Notes under the pieces: generated by a model
The model's database searches: none
What the model was told of the DNA's origin: nothing
Seen by the model: only the letters and a program-made list of their open reading frames with translations
Assembly (NCBI GenBank): GCA_036365145.1
Contig: JAEOAD010000055.1
Location: 2,542,001 to 2,606,000 of the forward strand
DNA: 64,000 nt
Direction: 5' to 3'
Source: Orientallactaga sibirica
Lineage: Eukaryota; Chordata; Mammalia; Rodentia; Dipodidae
Shown: in pieces, positions 32,486-44,447 of the stretch
Position numbering within the stretch: the stretch's first letter is position 1
Layout of the letters: every line of letters begins with the position of its first letter
Made by a program: the position numbers and the translations under genes

Positions 32486-32725
32486 GCCCTGGTTGGATCC
32501 TGTGTTTATTACCCTTTACTGCCTCTTTTTTTTTTTTTTTAATGACATGAAACTCGTTTTCTGCCGTTAATAGTATTAAATTTGAAGAATTTCCAGTGAT
32601 CAATAAAGAGTCTCCCTCAGAAAGGACTATGTCAATACAGGCTATTTGCCTACGATAGCCAGCTGTTGGCTGAAACCAGGTTAACACACTTAGGAGAGCC
32701 CCCTGCACCACAGGAAGTCTGCTTT

Positions 32726-32905
32726 TTGTTTTGTTTTTGTTTTGTTTTTGTTTTTGTTTTTGTTTTTCAAGGTAAGGGTTTCACTCTAGCTCAGGCTGAC
32801 CTAGAATTCACTCTGTAGTCTCAGGGTGGCTTCGAACTTACAGTGATCCTCCTACCTCTGCCTCCCGAGTGCTGGGATTAAAGGTGTGCGCCACCACGCC
32901 CAGCT
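32726..32905 (-). mobile_element. B1 SINE
   Basis: Reverse B1 with a GTTTT(T) repeat head and a perfect 15-bp target duplication CAGGAAGTCTGCTTT at 32711-32725 and 32906-32920. Confidence 0.95.
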
Positions 32906-32920
32906 CAGGAAGTCTGCTTT

Positions 32921-33561
32921 CTAAATAATGAAGGTCTTCCATGGGAAGATAAATGTCTGTCCTATAGCAAGGCATTAAATACAGAATGGTGGACTTCAGG
33001 TGAGATCAAGTGGATTCAGGGTGGTATGGCCACAGACAGAAGAGTGGAATTCAAAGAATGAATTACTCTCTTGTAACACTGAGCGAGGCAGTCACATTTT
33101 CGAAAGATATCGACACTGTGTTAATAAACGCTTCACTGGATATGTGAAGACCTATAAAATAAACTTGGCCGTCACAGTTTTCAAAGTTTTGTAAGACTGA
33201 GAATACAAAAAGCCAGTTCAAGGGGAGGCATAATGGAACCCAGCAGGAATAATTTGTGATTAGAAAGCCCCACGCAACGCCTCAGCCAAGGATAATGGTG
33301 ATCCATCTTCAATACACATGTGTCCCACGCTGGGCGCTGACGAGCCTAATCAGACGCACTTCACCAGCACTTTTCGTGATCCCAAGGGGCCTCTAATTGC
33401 TGGTGGGTGCGGACAGCCGGGCCTGTTTCTTGCTGCCCCTCTGGGGAGACTGTGAGAATGAAGAGCAGGCATGGAGTCAACAGCCAGCGGGGCAGTCCCA
33501 GCATACTCTCCAGTGACCTCCCTCTGCCTCTGTTTCCTAGTCTTTATTTCATTTTGTTTCA
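32921..33561. other. Unique DNA, candidate noncoding element
   Basis: SINE-free. Around 33230-33480 it is CpG-containing, with CCTAATCAGACGC and CCTCTAATTGC homeobox-like words. No coding exon recognised. Confidence 0.4.
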
Positions 33562-33751
33562 TTTTTAAAATATTCTATTCATTTACTTGTGTGTGTGCAT
33601 GCGTGTGCTGCGCACACCAAGGTCTCTTGCTGCCAGATGCTTGCATCACTTTTTTGCATCTGACTTTTTCCTGGATGCTAGGGAATTGAACCTGGCCTTG
33701 CAGGCTTGGCAAGCAAGTGCTTTTAATCACTCAACCACCTTGCCCACCCCC
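33562..33751 (-). mobile_element. Diverged DIP-like tRNA SINE
   Basis: Shows GTGTGTGTGCATGCG in place of the GA tract, GCATCTGACTTTTTCC and a decayed head. Confidence 0.75.
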
Positions 33752-33756
33752 AGCCA

Positions 33757-33868
33757 TTATTTTTTGAAACAAGGTCTTATTATGTATCCCAAACTGAGTG
33801 AGCCCAACCCACCATCCCCCTCCCTCTGCCCCCTGAGAACTGGGATTACAGCCATGCACACAGGATTA
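33757..33868 (-). mobile_element. Old B1 SINE
   Basis: Reverse B1 traces: TTTTGAAACAAGGTCTTATT, GAACTGGGATTACAGCCATG. Confidence 0.6.
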
Positions 33869-33925
33869 ATTTTCTTGTCTTACAACTCAGTGGAGAAATT
33901 CTGCCTTTCAAGGGTGATTGTTTGT

Positions 33926-34117
33926 TTGTGATAGGGTCTCCTATATCCCAGGCTAGCTTCAAACTAAATATGTAGCTGAGGATGATTCTGAACTTTTGAT
34001 CCTCCTGCCTGGGATTACAGACAAGCACTACCATGTCAGGTTTATATGGTACTGGGGATTGAACCCGGGGCCTCTTGCATGCTAGGCAAGCACTTTACCA
34101 CCTGAACTACATCCCCC
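33926..34117 (-). mobile_element. ID-B1 dimer SINE (B4-like)
   Basis: Left part reverse B1, right part reverse ID (GATTGAACCCGGGGCC, GCATGCTAGGCAAGCAC). Same architecture as 29270-29460. Confidence 0.75.
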
Positions 34118-34809
34118 ATTGATGATGGTTGTGATGACTAACTCAGCTCTGTGTGGTCTGCCTGACCCTCAGTGTGTCTGTCCTATTCCCTAGCTGCTAC
34201 TGGGGTCCACTTCCCCAGCCTCTTACCTCTTTGTTAGGGAGATTCAGCTGTCAGAAATTCACCCTGTGTAGAGAGACACGGAGCCTACAGCAGCCTTGCC
34301 CAGACCCCAGCATGCCCTCCGCTCCCCAATGCCCACCACCCAACTTGGAACCAGAGCTTAAGCAGCTGGCCTGCTGGTGGCGTGCCCAGCTCTAGCTGGG
34401 GTGGCTTGGCTCCAGAAAGGGCTAAAGGTTCTTCTTCTTTTTTTTTTTTTTTTTTTGCTTCAGCTTAGCCATCTGGGGAGGTGGGGATTGGTAAAGAAGA
34501 AGGGAGAAGAAATGCTGTGTTCCTATGCTGCCTTCTCCCCTGCCTCCTCTGCCCCCCTTGTCCAGGCACTAACTATGCTCAGTCAGGAACTTCCATGGGT
34601 CTCGGGGGGTCCCATAGGATAGATCTCTCTACTTATCTCTGTAGCACCTTCACCATTCCTCCATCTTCTCCCTCTTTTTGTGTCTCTTCCTGGCACAGCC
34701 TGTGAAGTTTAGTGGCTGTTCTCAGCCCTCACCACAGGCCTGCTTCTCCCTGAGCTGAGCACTGGGGTCACCAGGGTGCTACAAACCAGAGCTCTGCCCT
34801 CTAAGTACT
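34118..34809. other. Unique intergenic DNA
   Basis: Includes a pyrimidine/T run at 34433-34457. No gene recognised. Confidence 0.5.
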
Positions 34810-34890
34810 CCTTTTTGTTTGTTTGTTTTGTTTTTGAGATAGGGTCTCACTCTGGCCCAGGCTGACCTGGATCTCACTCTGCAGCCCTCC
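34810..34890 (-). mobile_element. Truncated B1 SINE
   Basis: Reverse B1 3' part only: GTTTG-rich head, then GATAGGGTCTCACTCTGGCC. Confidence 0.8.
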
Positions 34891-35021
34891 TTTTACAGTA
34901 CCAAAAGCAGGCTCCAGCTGGAGCCCAATTCCTTGCTCTGCCCCTTCTGGTCTTGACTCATATGGTCTTGAGTCAATGACTTTACCTGAGTATTTGCCTC
35001 TGTATTTAAAGATAGGGAGGA

Positions 35022-35173
35022 GCTGAGTATAATGGGGAACACCTTTAATCCCAACTCTTGGGAGGATAAGATAGGAGGATTGCCTTGAGTTCAAGGCTAC
35101 CCTGGGACTATAGAATTTCAGGTTAGCTTGGCCTTAGAGTGAGACCTTGCCTCAAGGAAGAATAAAAAAAAGA
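35022..35173 (+). mobile_element. B1 SINE
   Basis: Diverged full-length forward B1 with an A-rich tail. Confidence 0.88.
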
Positions 35174-35178
35174 ATCAG

Positions 35179-35404
35179 GGGTAGTGGAGAGATCACTCAG
35201 CAGTTAAAGGTGCTTACTTGCAAAGTCTGCTGACCTGGGGTTCAATTCTCCAGCACCCACATAAAGCTAGATGCACAAAGTGGCATATGTGTCTGGAGTT
35301 TTGCAGCAGCAAGAGACCCTGACAAACCCATTTGCATTCATTCTCTCTCTCTTTCTTGTCCTCTCTCTCTTTCTCTCTCTTTCATGAATAAATAAATAAA
35401 ATAA
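35179..35404 (+). mobile_element. DIP-like tRNA SINE
   Basis: Directly follows the B1. Head GTAGTGGAGAGATCACTCAG is diverged. Confidence 0.9.
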
Positions 35405-37084
35405 GAAATAACAATTGGGAGATGAACTACATTTTAGGGCTTTTGAGAAAAGTAAACACAGTGATGTGTAAAGCTGTCCACACAGTGTGCCCGACACATA
35501 CAGGGGATGCAGAAAGCCAGTCAGTCTGCCTTCTCTCTTCCCTCAGACCTCCTCCCTCCCTCTTTCCTTCAGCTAGCTATTTCCTCCACAGAAGTGCTAG
35601 GTAGGGTCTGTGGGTAGCCATAGAACCCTGCCCCATCTGGGCCCCAGAAGACCACATCAGATATGTGTGGGGGACATAGCTCTGTGCAGTATGAGTGTGA
35701 GGAGCAGCCGCGTTCTGCCCGCAAGTGCTTTTTTTTTTCCAAAGGAGCCTCGGCCCTCTGACCTCCTTTTCCTTTCTCCCAGCAGCTAATTAGTGCCCAT
35801 TGTGGGCTCCTTTTTAGCCTTTCCTTTTCTGAACTTCCAACTGGCTCCTCTCAACCTCCTCCCTTGGTGTGGAGGGAAGGAGGCTGGGGACATACTGGCT
35901 GAGACAAGCTAAGGCCCCTACTGCATCCAGGTCCTGCACCAAAGACCCTAAGAGCTGCTTGTACTGGCTGCACTGTGGTTAGGGTGGTGGCCTCCAGGAC
36001 CTCTGAGCCAAAGCAGAAGAACAAAGAGACCAGGGTCAGATGAAGGCTTTCTGCAGAATAATGTCACTGAGAAGATCAGATCTGGTGTCCAAAGTCCAGA
36101 AGGAACCGAAGGAGGATCACTGGTGATCCAATGACCCTGAAATCCAGAGCTCATGCTGAGGTTGCCTCTGAATTCCCGCTGGTGCTGGAGGAGTGACACT
36201 GGAATCACTCAGGGCCAAGGTGTCCTCATAAGCAAGTGCCAGTGAGCATCAGTCTGCCACATGTTCTCATCACGCCTTCTCACCTGGAGCCCAAGCTGAG
36301 ACCTGATGGTCCCTCTGGTAATGGCTTCCAGATGTGTCCTTGGTTCCCTATGGGGAGACTTTGTAAAGAACTCATCTCCTCCTATACTCCAGGACCTGTC
36401 CCTTTGTCACCTTCAGCCACAGAACTTAGTGCAGGCCACAGTGCACAGGAGCAGTGTCACTTCAGTGGAGAGGGCCATTGAGCGAAGCCTGACCCCTGAG
36501 CACCCCCCAAAACCATCAACTCTGTCTGCACTGTGTAGGACCCAATGTTGTCCTTTGGATTAAGATGGCCGGGTGGCCATTCTCTCTTTGGAGACAGAGC
36601 CTGTCGTGGACAAGTACAACAGGTGTGGCTGTGCCCATGGGGCTGTGACTGTGGCCTGTTTCTGTGTCTGCCACTCTCTCTGCTCATCTATCTTGTCAAA
36701 ATGACTTGTCTCTGTTTCTGACGTGTCCATGTGTGTCTCGAGAATTTCACAGGCAAGCTTTCCTGGTCTGTAATGACAAATTCCATCTGTGTTGACTGTT
36801 TAATAAGTGGAAGTCTGATCTTAACCTTCCTGCCTTGCCTGAAGCCTCCATTCTGGGTTATTTCCAGCCCCCACAGGAGAGTCTGATTCATGTTACCAAG
36901 AAGCCACGAGAGTTGTAGCTGATAAACTGAAGGTATCGGGGTGCCATAAATCACACCCAAATGGCTTACATCAGGTCCCAAGGTTATAGACATTTGGGGA
37001 ACCCTGAGTCCATCTCCCAGTATGTTCTGGGTCAGATTGATGCTTAAGTGAGTAATGTGCTTCTTCTGGACTTGAGCTTCTAGT
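35405..37084. other. SINE-free unique intergenic DNA
   Basis: About 1.7 kb with no recognisable repeat. Frames at 36236-36481, 36306-36563 and 36688-36993 have no family resemblance. Confidence 0.5.
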
Positions 37085-37260
37085 GATGCCCAGATTTATC
37101 AACATATTCACCATGATCTTCATCATTACCATCATCACCAGAACCCTCATCACCCATCACCACAGCCATTCCCATCACTACTATCAACACTTCTACTATA
37201 CCATACTCACTGTCACCGTCAACACCACTATCCCATGGCTAATACAAAGACTCATCGTTG
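37085..37260. repeat. Degenerate ATC/CACCAT repeat
   Basis: Loose repetition of CATCACC, CATCATT and CACTATC words. Confidence 0.6.
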
Positions 37261-37264
37261 TTGT

Positions 37265-37478
37265 TGTTTTTAATTTATTTATTTACTTGAGAGAGTTAAA
37301 AAGAGAGAAAGAGGCAGAGAGAGAGAATGGGCATGCCAGGGCCTCCAGCCACTGCAAATGAACTCCAGACGCATGTGCCGCCTTGTGCATCCGGCTTACA
37401 TGGGTCCTGGGGAATTGAGCCTGGGTCCTTTGGCTTTGCAGGCAAACGCCTTAACCGCTAAGCCATCTCTCCAGCCCT
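37265..37478 (-). mobile_element. DIP-like tRNA SINE
   Basis: Reverse short form close to consensus, ending TCTCTCCAGCCCT. Confidence 0.94.
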
Positions 37479-38029
37479 CATCATTGTTTTCCAATAGTGT
37501 TTTCTCTTTGTTCCTCAGTAGAAAGGACCCCAATTTCCTACTGGGCATGCTGCCTATTTCCCAGGCTCTTTGAAGCTAGTTAGGTGTGCCATGTAAGGGA
37601 ATGTGTTAAATAAAAGTATGGGAGGTGCCCATAAGGGGAGAGGACGTCTTAGACTTTCCCCCTCTTCTTCTACGTTAGCTGGTGCTTTAGCGGCCATTTG
37701 CACAAGAATAAGCACAACGCCCTAAGGAAGGCAGAATGGGGGCTGGAAGAAGTGTGGGTTCCTCGTGACAGTGAGAGACCATTCAGACTCCAAAGTACTA
37801 CTTCTGGAGTTCCTTATGAGAAAAAAAAAGAATATATTTCTATTTCTAGGTCATTCAGTGGGCTACTATTTTGGGCACTCTAATACATACAATTGGATCT
37901 AATCTGAATTATCATACATTACCATCATCACATATTATATTTCATTGAATAGCCCAAGCCAGTGATCTCTCTCAGAGGAAGGGAGGACCATTAGGGTGTG
38001 GTAGGATCCATACCACCAGAAGCAGGCGT
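37479..38029. other. Intergenic DNA, possible old transposon remnant
   Basis: A stretch around 37570-37620 (AGGTGTGCCATGTAAGGGAA, TTAAATAAAAGTATGGGAGG) looks like a decayed interspersed repeat, but I cannot place it. Confidence 0.3.
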
Positions 38030-39058
38030 TCTATGGCAATCATCCACTGCAAACAACAAATTCTGGTGAGGATTTGGGGAAGGAGGAACCCATATTCACT
38101 GCTGGTGGGAATGTGAATCTGTGCCAACGCTATGGAAATCAGTATGGAGGTTCCACAAAACAAAACAAAAAAAAAAAAACTAAACTAAACTAAAAATAGA
38201 TTTTTCTTATGACCCAGTTCTACCAGTCTTGGGTATATACCCAAATGACTTTAAGTCAGCATACCACAGAGATACTTGCAAATCTATGCTCATTGATGCA
38301 CTATTTACAATAGCCATGAAATGGAACCAGCCCAGATGTCCATCAACATAGGACTGTGTAAAGAAAAATCAGTACATGCACACAATGGGATTTCATTCAG
38401 CTGTAAAGAATGAAATTACAGGGCTGGAGAGATGGCTTAGCCATTAAGGCATTTGCCTGCAAAGCCAAAGGACCCAGGTTTGATTCCCCAGGACCCACAT
38501 AAGCCAGATGGCAAGGCGGCACATGCATCTGGAGTTCATTTGCAGTGGCTACAGGCCCTGGTGTACCCATTCTCTCTGTCTGCCTCTCCTCCCCCCCCGT
38601 CTGCTTGCAAATAAATAAATATATAAAAATAAAAAATAAAGTCTTTTTAAAAAGAATGAAATTATGACATTGGTAAGAATGGAATGAGAGAGTACTAGAA
38701 GATATTTGTCATGAGAGCAGAAAAGGAATCTATTTGGGGGAATGAATGGAAGCAGAAAGAGGGGTAGGAATGTGGGGAAAGGAGGTGGAGAGAGACAAGT
38801 AAGAACAAAGCATAGAGTCTGAACCAGGAGGACTGCCACAAGTCCCAGGCCAGCCTGGGCTACAAAGCAAGGTCCAATGAGTCTTGACTCTGCATCATAA
38901 GACCAAAAGGTGGAAGAAATTATAATAACATTTGTGTATTCAATTGTGACAGTGAAACCAATATCTTTGTATGCCAAACAAAAAATAAATAAATTGGGGT
39001 AGGGAATTACCATGGTTTATTGCCTATAATTATGGAAGTTGTCAATAAAAAATAAATT
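38030..39058 (+). mobile_element. LINE-1 3' part (ORF2 end plus 3'UTR) split by a SINE
   Basis: The left part carries typical ORF2 3' sequence (CACTGCTGGTGGGAATGTGA, TATATACCCAAATGACTTTA, AATGGAACCAGCCCAGATGTC). The right part ends TATGGAAGTTGTCAATAAAA. A DIP-like SINE interrupts it at 38421-38651. The reading frame is broken. Confidence 0.85.
38421..38651 (+). mobile_element. DIP-like tRNA SINE nested in L1
   Basis: Full short form. AAGAATGAAATTA flanks it at 38407-38419 and again at 38652-38664, taken from the host L1. Confidence 0.95.
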
Positions 39059-39061
39059 TGA

Positions 39062-39225
39062 AGCCGGGCGTGGTGGCACATGCCTTTAATCCCAGCACTG
39101 GGGAGGCAGAGGTAGGAGGATCGCCGAGAGTTTGAGGCCACCCTGAGACTACATAGTGAATTCCAAGTCAGCCTGGACCTGAGTGAGACCCTACCTCAAA
39201 AAAAACCAAAAAATAAATAAATAAA
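39062..39225 (+). mobile_element. B1 SINE (tandem 1 of 3)
   Basis: Near-consensus B1 inserted in the A-rich end of the L1. Confidence 0.94.
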
Positions 39226-39228
39226 TTT

Positions 39229-39375
39229 GAGCTGGGTGTGGTGGCACACACCTTTAATCCCAGCATTTGGGAAGCAGAGGCAGGAAGATCCCCATGAGTT
39301 TAAGGCCACCCTGAGACGACATAGTGAATTCCAGATCAGCCTGGGCTAGAGCGAGACCCTACCTCAAAAAAAAAA
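39229..39375 (+). mobile_element. B1 SINE (tandem 2 of 3)
   Basis: Forward B1 whose 5' flank AAATAAATTTGA repeats the junction before copy 1 (AAATAAATTTGA at 39048-39060). Confidence 0.93.
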
Positions 39376-39383
39376 GTAATAAT

Positions 39384-39548
39384 AAGCCAGGTGTGGTGGC
39401 ACATGCCTTTAATCCCAGAACTCAGGAGGCAGAGGTAGGAGGATTGCTGGGAGTTCAAGGCCACCCTGAGACTTACATAGTGAATTCCAGGTCAGCCTGA
39501 GCTAGAGTGAGACCCTACCTCGAAAAACCAAAACCAAACAACAAAAAT
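39384..39548 (+). mobile_element. B1 SINE (tandem 3 of 3)
   Basis: Forward B1 with a CCAAAACCAAACAACAAAAA tail. Confidence 0.93.
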
Positions 39549-39583
39549 TAAATATTAAAATGAATTCTAAAAAGAAGTAACCA

Positions 39584-39795
39584 GGGCTGGTGAAATGGCT
39601 TAGCGGTTAATGCATTTGCCTGCAAAGCTAAAGGACCCAAATTTGATTCCCCAGGACCCACGTAAGCCAGATGCACAAGGGGCACATGCATCTGGAGTTT
39701 GTTTGCAATGGCTGGAAGCCTTGGTATGCCCATTCTCTCTATGTCTGTATCTCATCTATCTCTCTATATATCTCTGCTTGCAAATAAATAAATTT
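39584..39795 (+). mobile_element. DIP-like tRNA SINE
   Basis: Fourth SINE in a row on the + strand. CT tract partly changed to TATC/TATA words. Confidence 0.92.
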
Positions 39796-40207
39796 AATTG
39801 AATTTAAAAAGAAGAAACCAATCTAAGATAGTGGGAACCTATATCAAGATATTCAGCACCATGGACAGAGAGAACTGACACTAAACGGCCCCTGGACAGC
39901 GCCTAAGCAATGAAGATTGTGTGGCACTGGCTATGCAGGGTCGCTGGACTTGAGGCCTAGAGACCAGTCTAAACACCCAGATAAATTCCCACCATGTCTA
40001 CTTTGAGCTCCTGGTACCAGAACAAGAGAAACAACGTGGGGAGGCTTCCTGGAGATGGAGGCACAAGGGGAGGTGGAGAATAAGGCAGTTGGCACTGGGG
40101 CCCCAAGAATAAGGAACCTTCAGGAATGGGAAGAACACAGTGGCTGAGAAGGGTGAGTGGGCCAACTGGTCAGTGAATGAAGTGACAGGGTAGCACAAAG
40201 AGCCCCA
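39796..40207. other. Unique intergenic DNA
   Basis: No gene or repeat recognised. Confidence 0.5.
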
Positions 40208-40424
40208 GGCTGGAGAGATGGCTTAGCCAATAAAGCCACTTGTTTGCGAATCCTGCCACTATGGGTTTGATTCCCTGGTATCCATATAAAGCCAGATGCA
40301 CAAAGCGGTGCATGCGTCTGGAGTTTGTGTGCACTGGCAAGAGGTCTGGTGTGCCCATTCTCTCTCCTTCCCTCCCTCCCTCTCTTTCTCTCTCCCTCTT
40401 TCCTCAAATAAATATACAAAAATG
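40208..40424 (+). mobile_element. DIP-like tRNA SINE
   Basis: Forward element with a (CCCT)-rich tract and AAATAAATAT tail. Confidence 0.92.
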
Positions 40425-40427
40425 AAA

Positions 40428-40540
40428 GGAGAGATGGTTTAGTGGTTAAGGCACTTGACTGCAAAGCCAAAGGATCCTGAAGGCCCTGGTGAGCCCATTC
40501 TCTCTCCCTCCCCCCCTCAAATAAATATTTAAAAAGTTTT
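40428..40540 (+). mobile_element. DIP-like SINE with internal deletion
   Basis: Head AGGAGAGATGGTTTAGTGG runs to AAAGGATCCTG and then jumps to GAAGGCCCTGGTGAGCCC, so the central body is missing. Confidence 0.85.
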
Positions 40541-40828
40541 TTAAAAGGAGCCCCAAAATATAAGCACTTATTAATCTCCTACTTACATTACATTTGCTGA
40601 TGTCTCATTAGCCCAAAAAAAGTGATGTAGCCAAGGCAGTGTGAAAAGGCACAGCTTGCCAGTGTGGATTGACAGAGGCAGAGTTCTGGGGGAACACCGA
40701 GAGAACAGCCTCTCCGTGATGAGCCTCCCACCATTTCCATCACCTGCACCCCAAAAACCCATGTTCTAGCTCGGACACACCATGGCTCTACAGCTCTCCA
40801 ATGCTCTAGTGCTTAGAGTTCCATGGGA
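40541..40828. other. Unique intergenic DNA
   Basis: No gene recognised. Confidence 0.5.
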
Positions 40829-41060
40829 TTTTTTAAATATTTCATTGATTTGAGAGAGAAAGAGGCAGAGGGAGAGGAAGGGAGCAAGGGAGGGAGAGGG
40901 AGAAAATGGGCACACCAGGACCTCCAGCCACTGCAAATGAACTCCAGACAAATTCACTTTAACCTTGTGCCTCTGGTTTACATGGATGCTGAGGAATCGA
41001 GCCTGGGTCCTTAGGCTTCGCAGGCAAGCGCCTTAACCGCTAAGCCACCTCTCCAGCCCA
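40829..41060 (-). mobile_element. DIP-like tRNA SINE
   Basis: Reverse element with a long GGGA-rich tract and the head ending CCTCTCCAGCCC. Confidence 0.93.
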
Positions 41061-41287
41061 AATTCGATGTCATTACTGCTCTGTGTTGCTGAGGAAGCGC
41101 TTGAGGCCTTAAGAGGAGGTTAAAGAAGTCAGGTACATAAAGGTCCTTCCCAGATCTGAGCAGACACCGGCCTGCATCTCCCATCTCTGAGCCTTCAACT
41201 GCTTGTGTGCCATCAGCACTAAGATGGGAATAAGAAAACCTAGAGCTTAGGCTCTGGCCCATCATTACTCTGTGGTAACCCCGAGGT

Positions 41288-41491
41288 TTTAAAAATATTT
41301 TATTTTTATTTACTTATTAGAGAAAGAAAGGCAGATAGAGAATGGGCACACCTAGGCCTCCAGCCACCACAAACAAACTCCAGATGCATGCTCCACCTTG
41401 TACAACTGGCTTACACAGGTCCTGGGGAATTGAACCTGGTCCTTGGGCTTCATAGGCAAACACCTTAACCGCTAAGCCATCTCTGCAGCCC
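41288..41491 (-). mobile_element. DIP-like tRNA SINE
   Basis: Reverse short form with the head ending TCTCTGCAGCCCC. Confidence 0.92.
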
Positions 41492-41534
41492 CATCCCCAA
41501 GCTTTTATTATTATTATTCACTTGTAGCTCTTTG

Positions 41535-41597
41535 CAATGTTGAGGCCTGGTGCATGCTAGGCAAGCACTCTCACCACTTAGCCACAACCACAGCCCC
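41535..41597 (-). mobile_element. ID SINE fragment
   Basis: Reverse ID: GGTGCATGCTAGGCAAGCAC and CCACTTAGCCACAACCACAG. Confidence 0.7.
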
Positions 41598-41756
41598 ACA
41601 CATATAGCTCTTAACCAGCTAGAATTCTCATCCAGCCAACAGTGTTCAATCCCTGTTTTCTGTGTAATGTAGGACAGTGGTAAACCAGGAGAACTGAGTT
41701 GACTGGCTTCAGTTTTCAGGAGTGTAGGCCCGGTGCAGCTAAGAAAGAGGGGTTTA

Positions 41757-41972
41757 GGGGCTGGAGAGATGGCTTAGTGGTTAAGCACTTGCCTGTGAAG
41801 CCTAAAGACCCCAGTTTGAGGCTCGATACCCCAGTACCCACGTAAGGCAGATGCACAAGGTGGCGCATGAATCTGGAGTTCGTTTGCAGTGGCTGGAGGC
41901 CCTGGTGCACCCATTCTCTCCCTCCCTCCTCTCTCTCTGTCATTCTCAAATAAATAAAAATAAAAACTTTTA
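41757..41972 (+). mobile_element. DIP-like tRNA SINE
   Basis: Bounded by a perfect 16-bp target duplication AAGAAAGAGGGGTTTA at 41741-41756 and 41973-41988. The B-box region has the GAGGCTCGAT insertion also seen at 19503. Confidence 0.95.
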
Positions 41973-41988
41973 AAGAAAGAGGGGTTTA

Positions 41989-44407
41989 CTCCAGCATCCT
42001 CCAACTTCATCCTCAGCTGAGACCCTCCCTGAATTCCAAAGAAACCAAGATTCAAATGGAGTACTGCCCTTGTCCCATGCTCACCTTCACCTGCAAAAGA
42101 AAGAGAAGGGAAGAAGAGAGGCGAAGGGACAGCACAGAGGAACCCAAGTCTGCACCTTCCCCTCCACACTCACTGCTGCCCCTAACTCAATGGCGTCTAC
42201 AGTACAGTCCTGCAGTTAACCTCCGGCTGGCCTTGAACTTCAGTTGTTCTGCCCTTTGACTCCTCTCAGGAGAGCAGTATAGAGACATGGCAACTCCATA
42301 AGGGAAGGAGGCCTAGAACAACACAGCAAAGTATGACGTTTCACCCCTGCCAAGGGACCAGTGGCAAGCCACTAGCTGAATCATCTTGCAGCACAGGTGA
42401 TGAGCTAGAAACCCAGGGAGGGACAGCGACCTTCTCGGTCACACAGAAAGCATGCAGGAGACTAGGTCCAAAAGCTGGCTGCCTCCTTCCCCTTTGCTAG
42501 ATTTCAGTTTTCCACTGCACGTGGGATCTGGGGCACCATTTGTCAACAGTCATGCTCAGTACACGGCCTGAGAATCTGGATGGAGGAAAGGAAGAGGAAG
42601 GTGGGGGCGAGAGCGCTTACGACTTCCTAAGGACTCAGCCCACTCATTTATATTAGCCTTTCCCCAGAGGCCAGGCCACAGAGTGGAGGATGGGGCATAT
42701 TGAATATCAGAGTTATTTAAAAGCCAATTGCCTGCCCCTCCCAAGCAGAGCAGTGGCCTCTGCTGACTCAATGGAGAAAATGAATCTGAGGCTTATGGAT
42801 TTTCCTGCGTCTCAAGGTAGTGGGGGAAGAGGGAGGCCCCCAGTGAAGTTTCTTCTTCCACACAGCTCTGCAAGAGGAGCTGGGCCTCCCCTACAGAGCT
42901 TCATCATGCCAGGCTTGGTTCCCATTCGTCTCAGAGGGAGCGGGGGAGGGAGGGCAGAGTCATACCTGGAAGGAGCTCACACACCACCAACCACCACCAC
43001 AATTATAGTTACTATAGCTCTATGGCTAAGCAAACTAAGGCCTTAACTGGGTTGAAGCCAAGTTGAAGGTCATGAAGGCGGTGGGCAGGTCATACAATTA
43101 CCCTCCTCTCTCTGACCTTCATCCCTAAAAAGCTATACAGTACAAGGACTCAAAGGCCCTCTGTCCATACATACTTTCCCCCCTTTTTTCTTTCTTTTTT
43201 TTTTTTTTCCAATAGGGAAACGGAGGTCTATAGACACATAAACCTGTCCAGGGATTTCACTGATCTTCAGACTTCTTGGACAACACAGAGGAGCTGGAGC
43301 CTGGTGGGAAGGGGGGCTGCCTGCTGAGTGACCCCAAGGAAGTCACCAGATCTCCCTGTTCTTCCCACAAAGGGTCAGTGAAGTTTATAGATGACAGGTT
43401 CTTTTCAAGGAGAAAAGGGACCCACGTGAAGGATCGTGACACTCAGGAGGGGACATCACCTCGCGAGGCTGTAAGGGGTCTTGGGATCTAGTGGGATAAA
43501 CCCCAGAACTGGGGTCCAGTGTTTATCCAAGGGAGTTCTGATCCAGGTGCAGGGAAGCCAGTCACTCTGCTTGGGTGGGATGGGTCACCTCCCTTGTTCT
43601 TGGTCCTAGGGACCACAGACCCCCAGGCACACTTCGAGGCAGGGAGAACTGCTGGGGCAAAGGAGCTGTGGAAACCTGATCTCTTGGCAGGCTCTGGTCC
43701 TAACGTGGGGAAGGGGGAAACACAATCTTGCAGGCGAGGGTCTCCCCATATAGTGTAGGTGGGGGGGGACCCTCACCAAGCGAGGCTCATGGGGAGGGAA
43801 GCCAGAGAAGGTTTCCTGGTGCCTTCTCCTTGTTGAGCCATGAGCTGTGACAACACATACCGGAATGAGGCCAGTCTGGAGACCCTATTGCCAACGATTA
43901 AGGGACTCAGGACAATCCTAGCACTCAGATCACTAAGTGACCTTCCAGAGGGAGAGCCTGCAGAAGCATGTCAGGGACCATTGTCCCAAGTCCAAACAAA
44001 CAAAGGTACTTCCATTGGCTGCATCAGAGAATCAACATAGTTTCAAACACAAGTAGTCGTACATTTATTGAACACCTACGACATACTGCACACTGACTCC
44101 TGAGTGGAGAGGGCGGCTATTCTGGCGGACAGACAGGGAGTCCCCCATTCCTATGACACAAATCTTCCCTAGTGATTGTAGGTTCTTCCTGGTTTCTCCC
44201 CAACAGAGGTGTGTAGCGCCCCTCAGTGAAGGCTGCCTGCTGTCCTGTAGACCCCTTCCAGGGGAGCAGGGGGAGGGGCAGCAATCCAAAGCCAATCACC
44301 ACCACGGAGACCTGAGCCTCAGGAGCCAGAGGTAGAGGGTCTCCATGCGGTGGGCCAGGAAAGCTGACCACACTGGCCACTCACTCACTGAGCACTTGTG
44401 TCATGTT

Positions 44408-44447
<40 letters not shown>

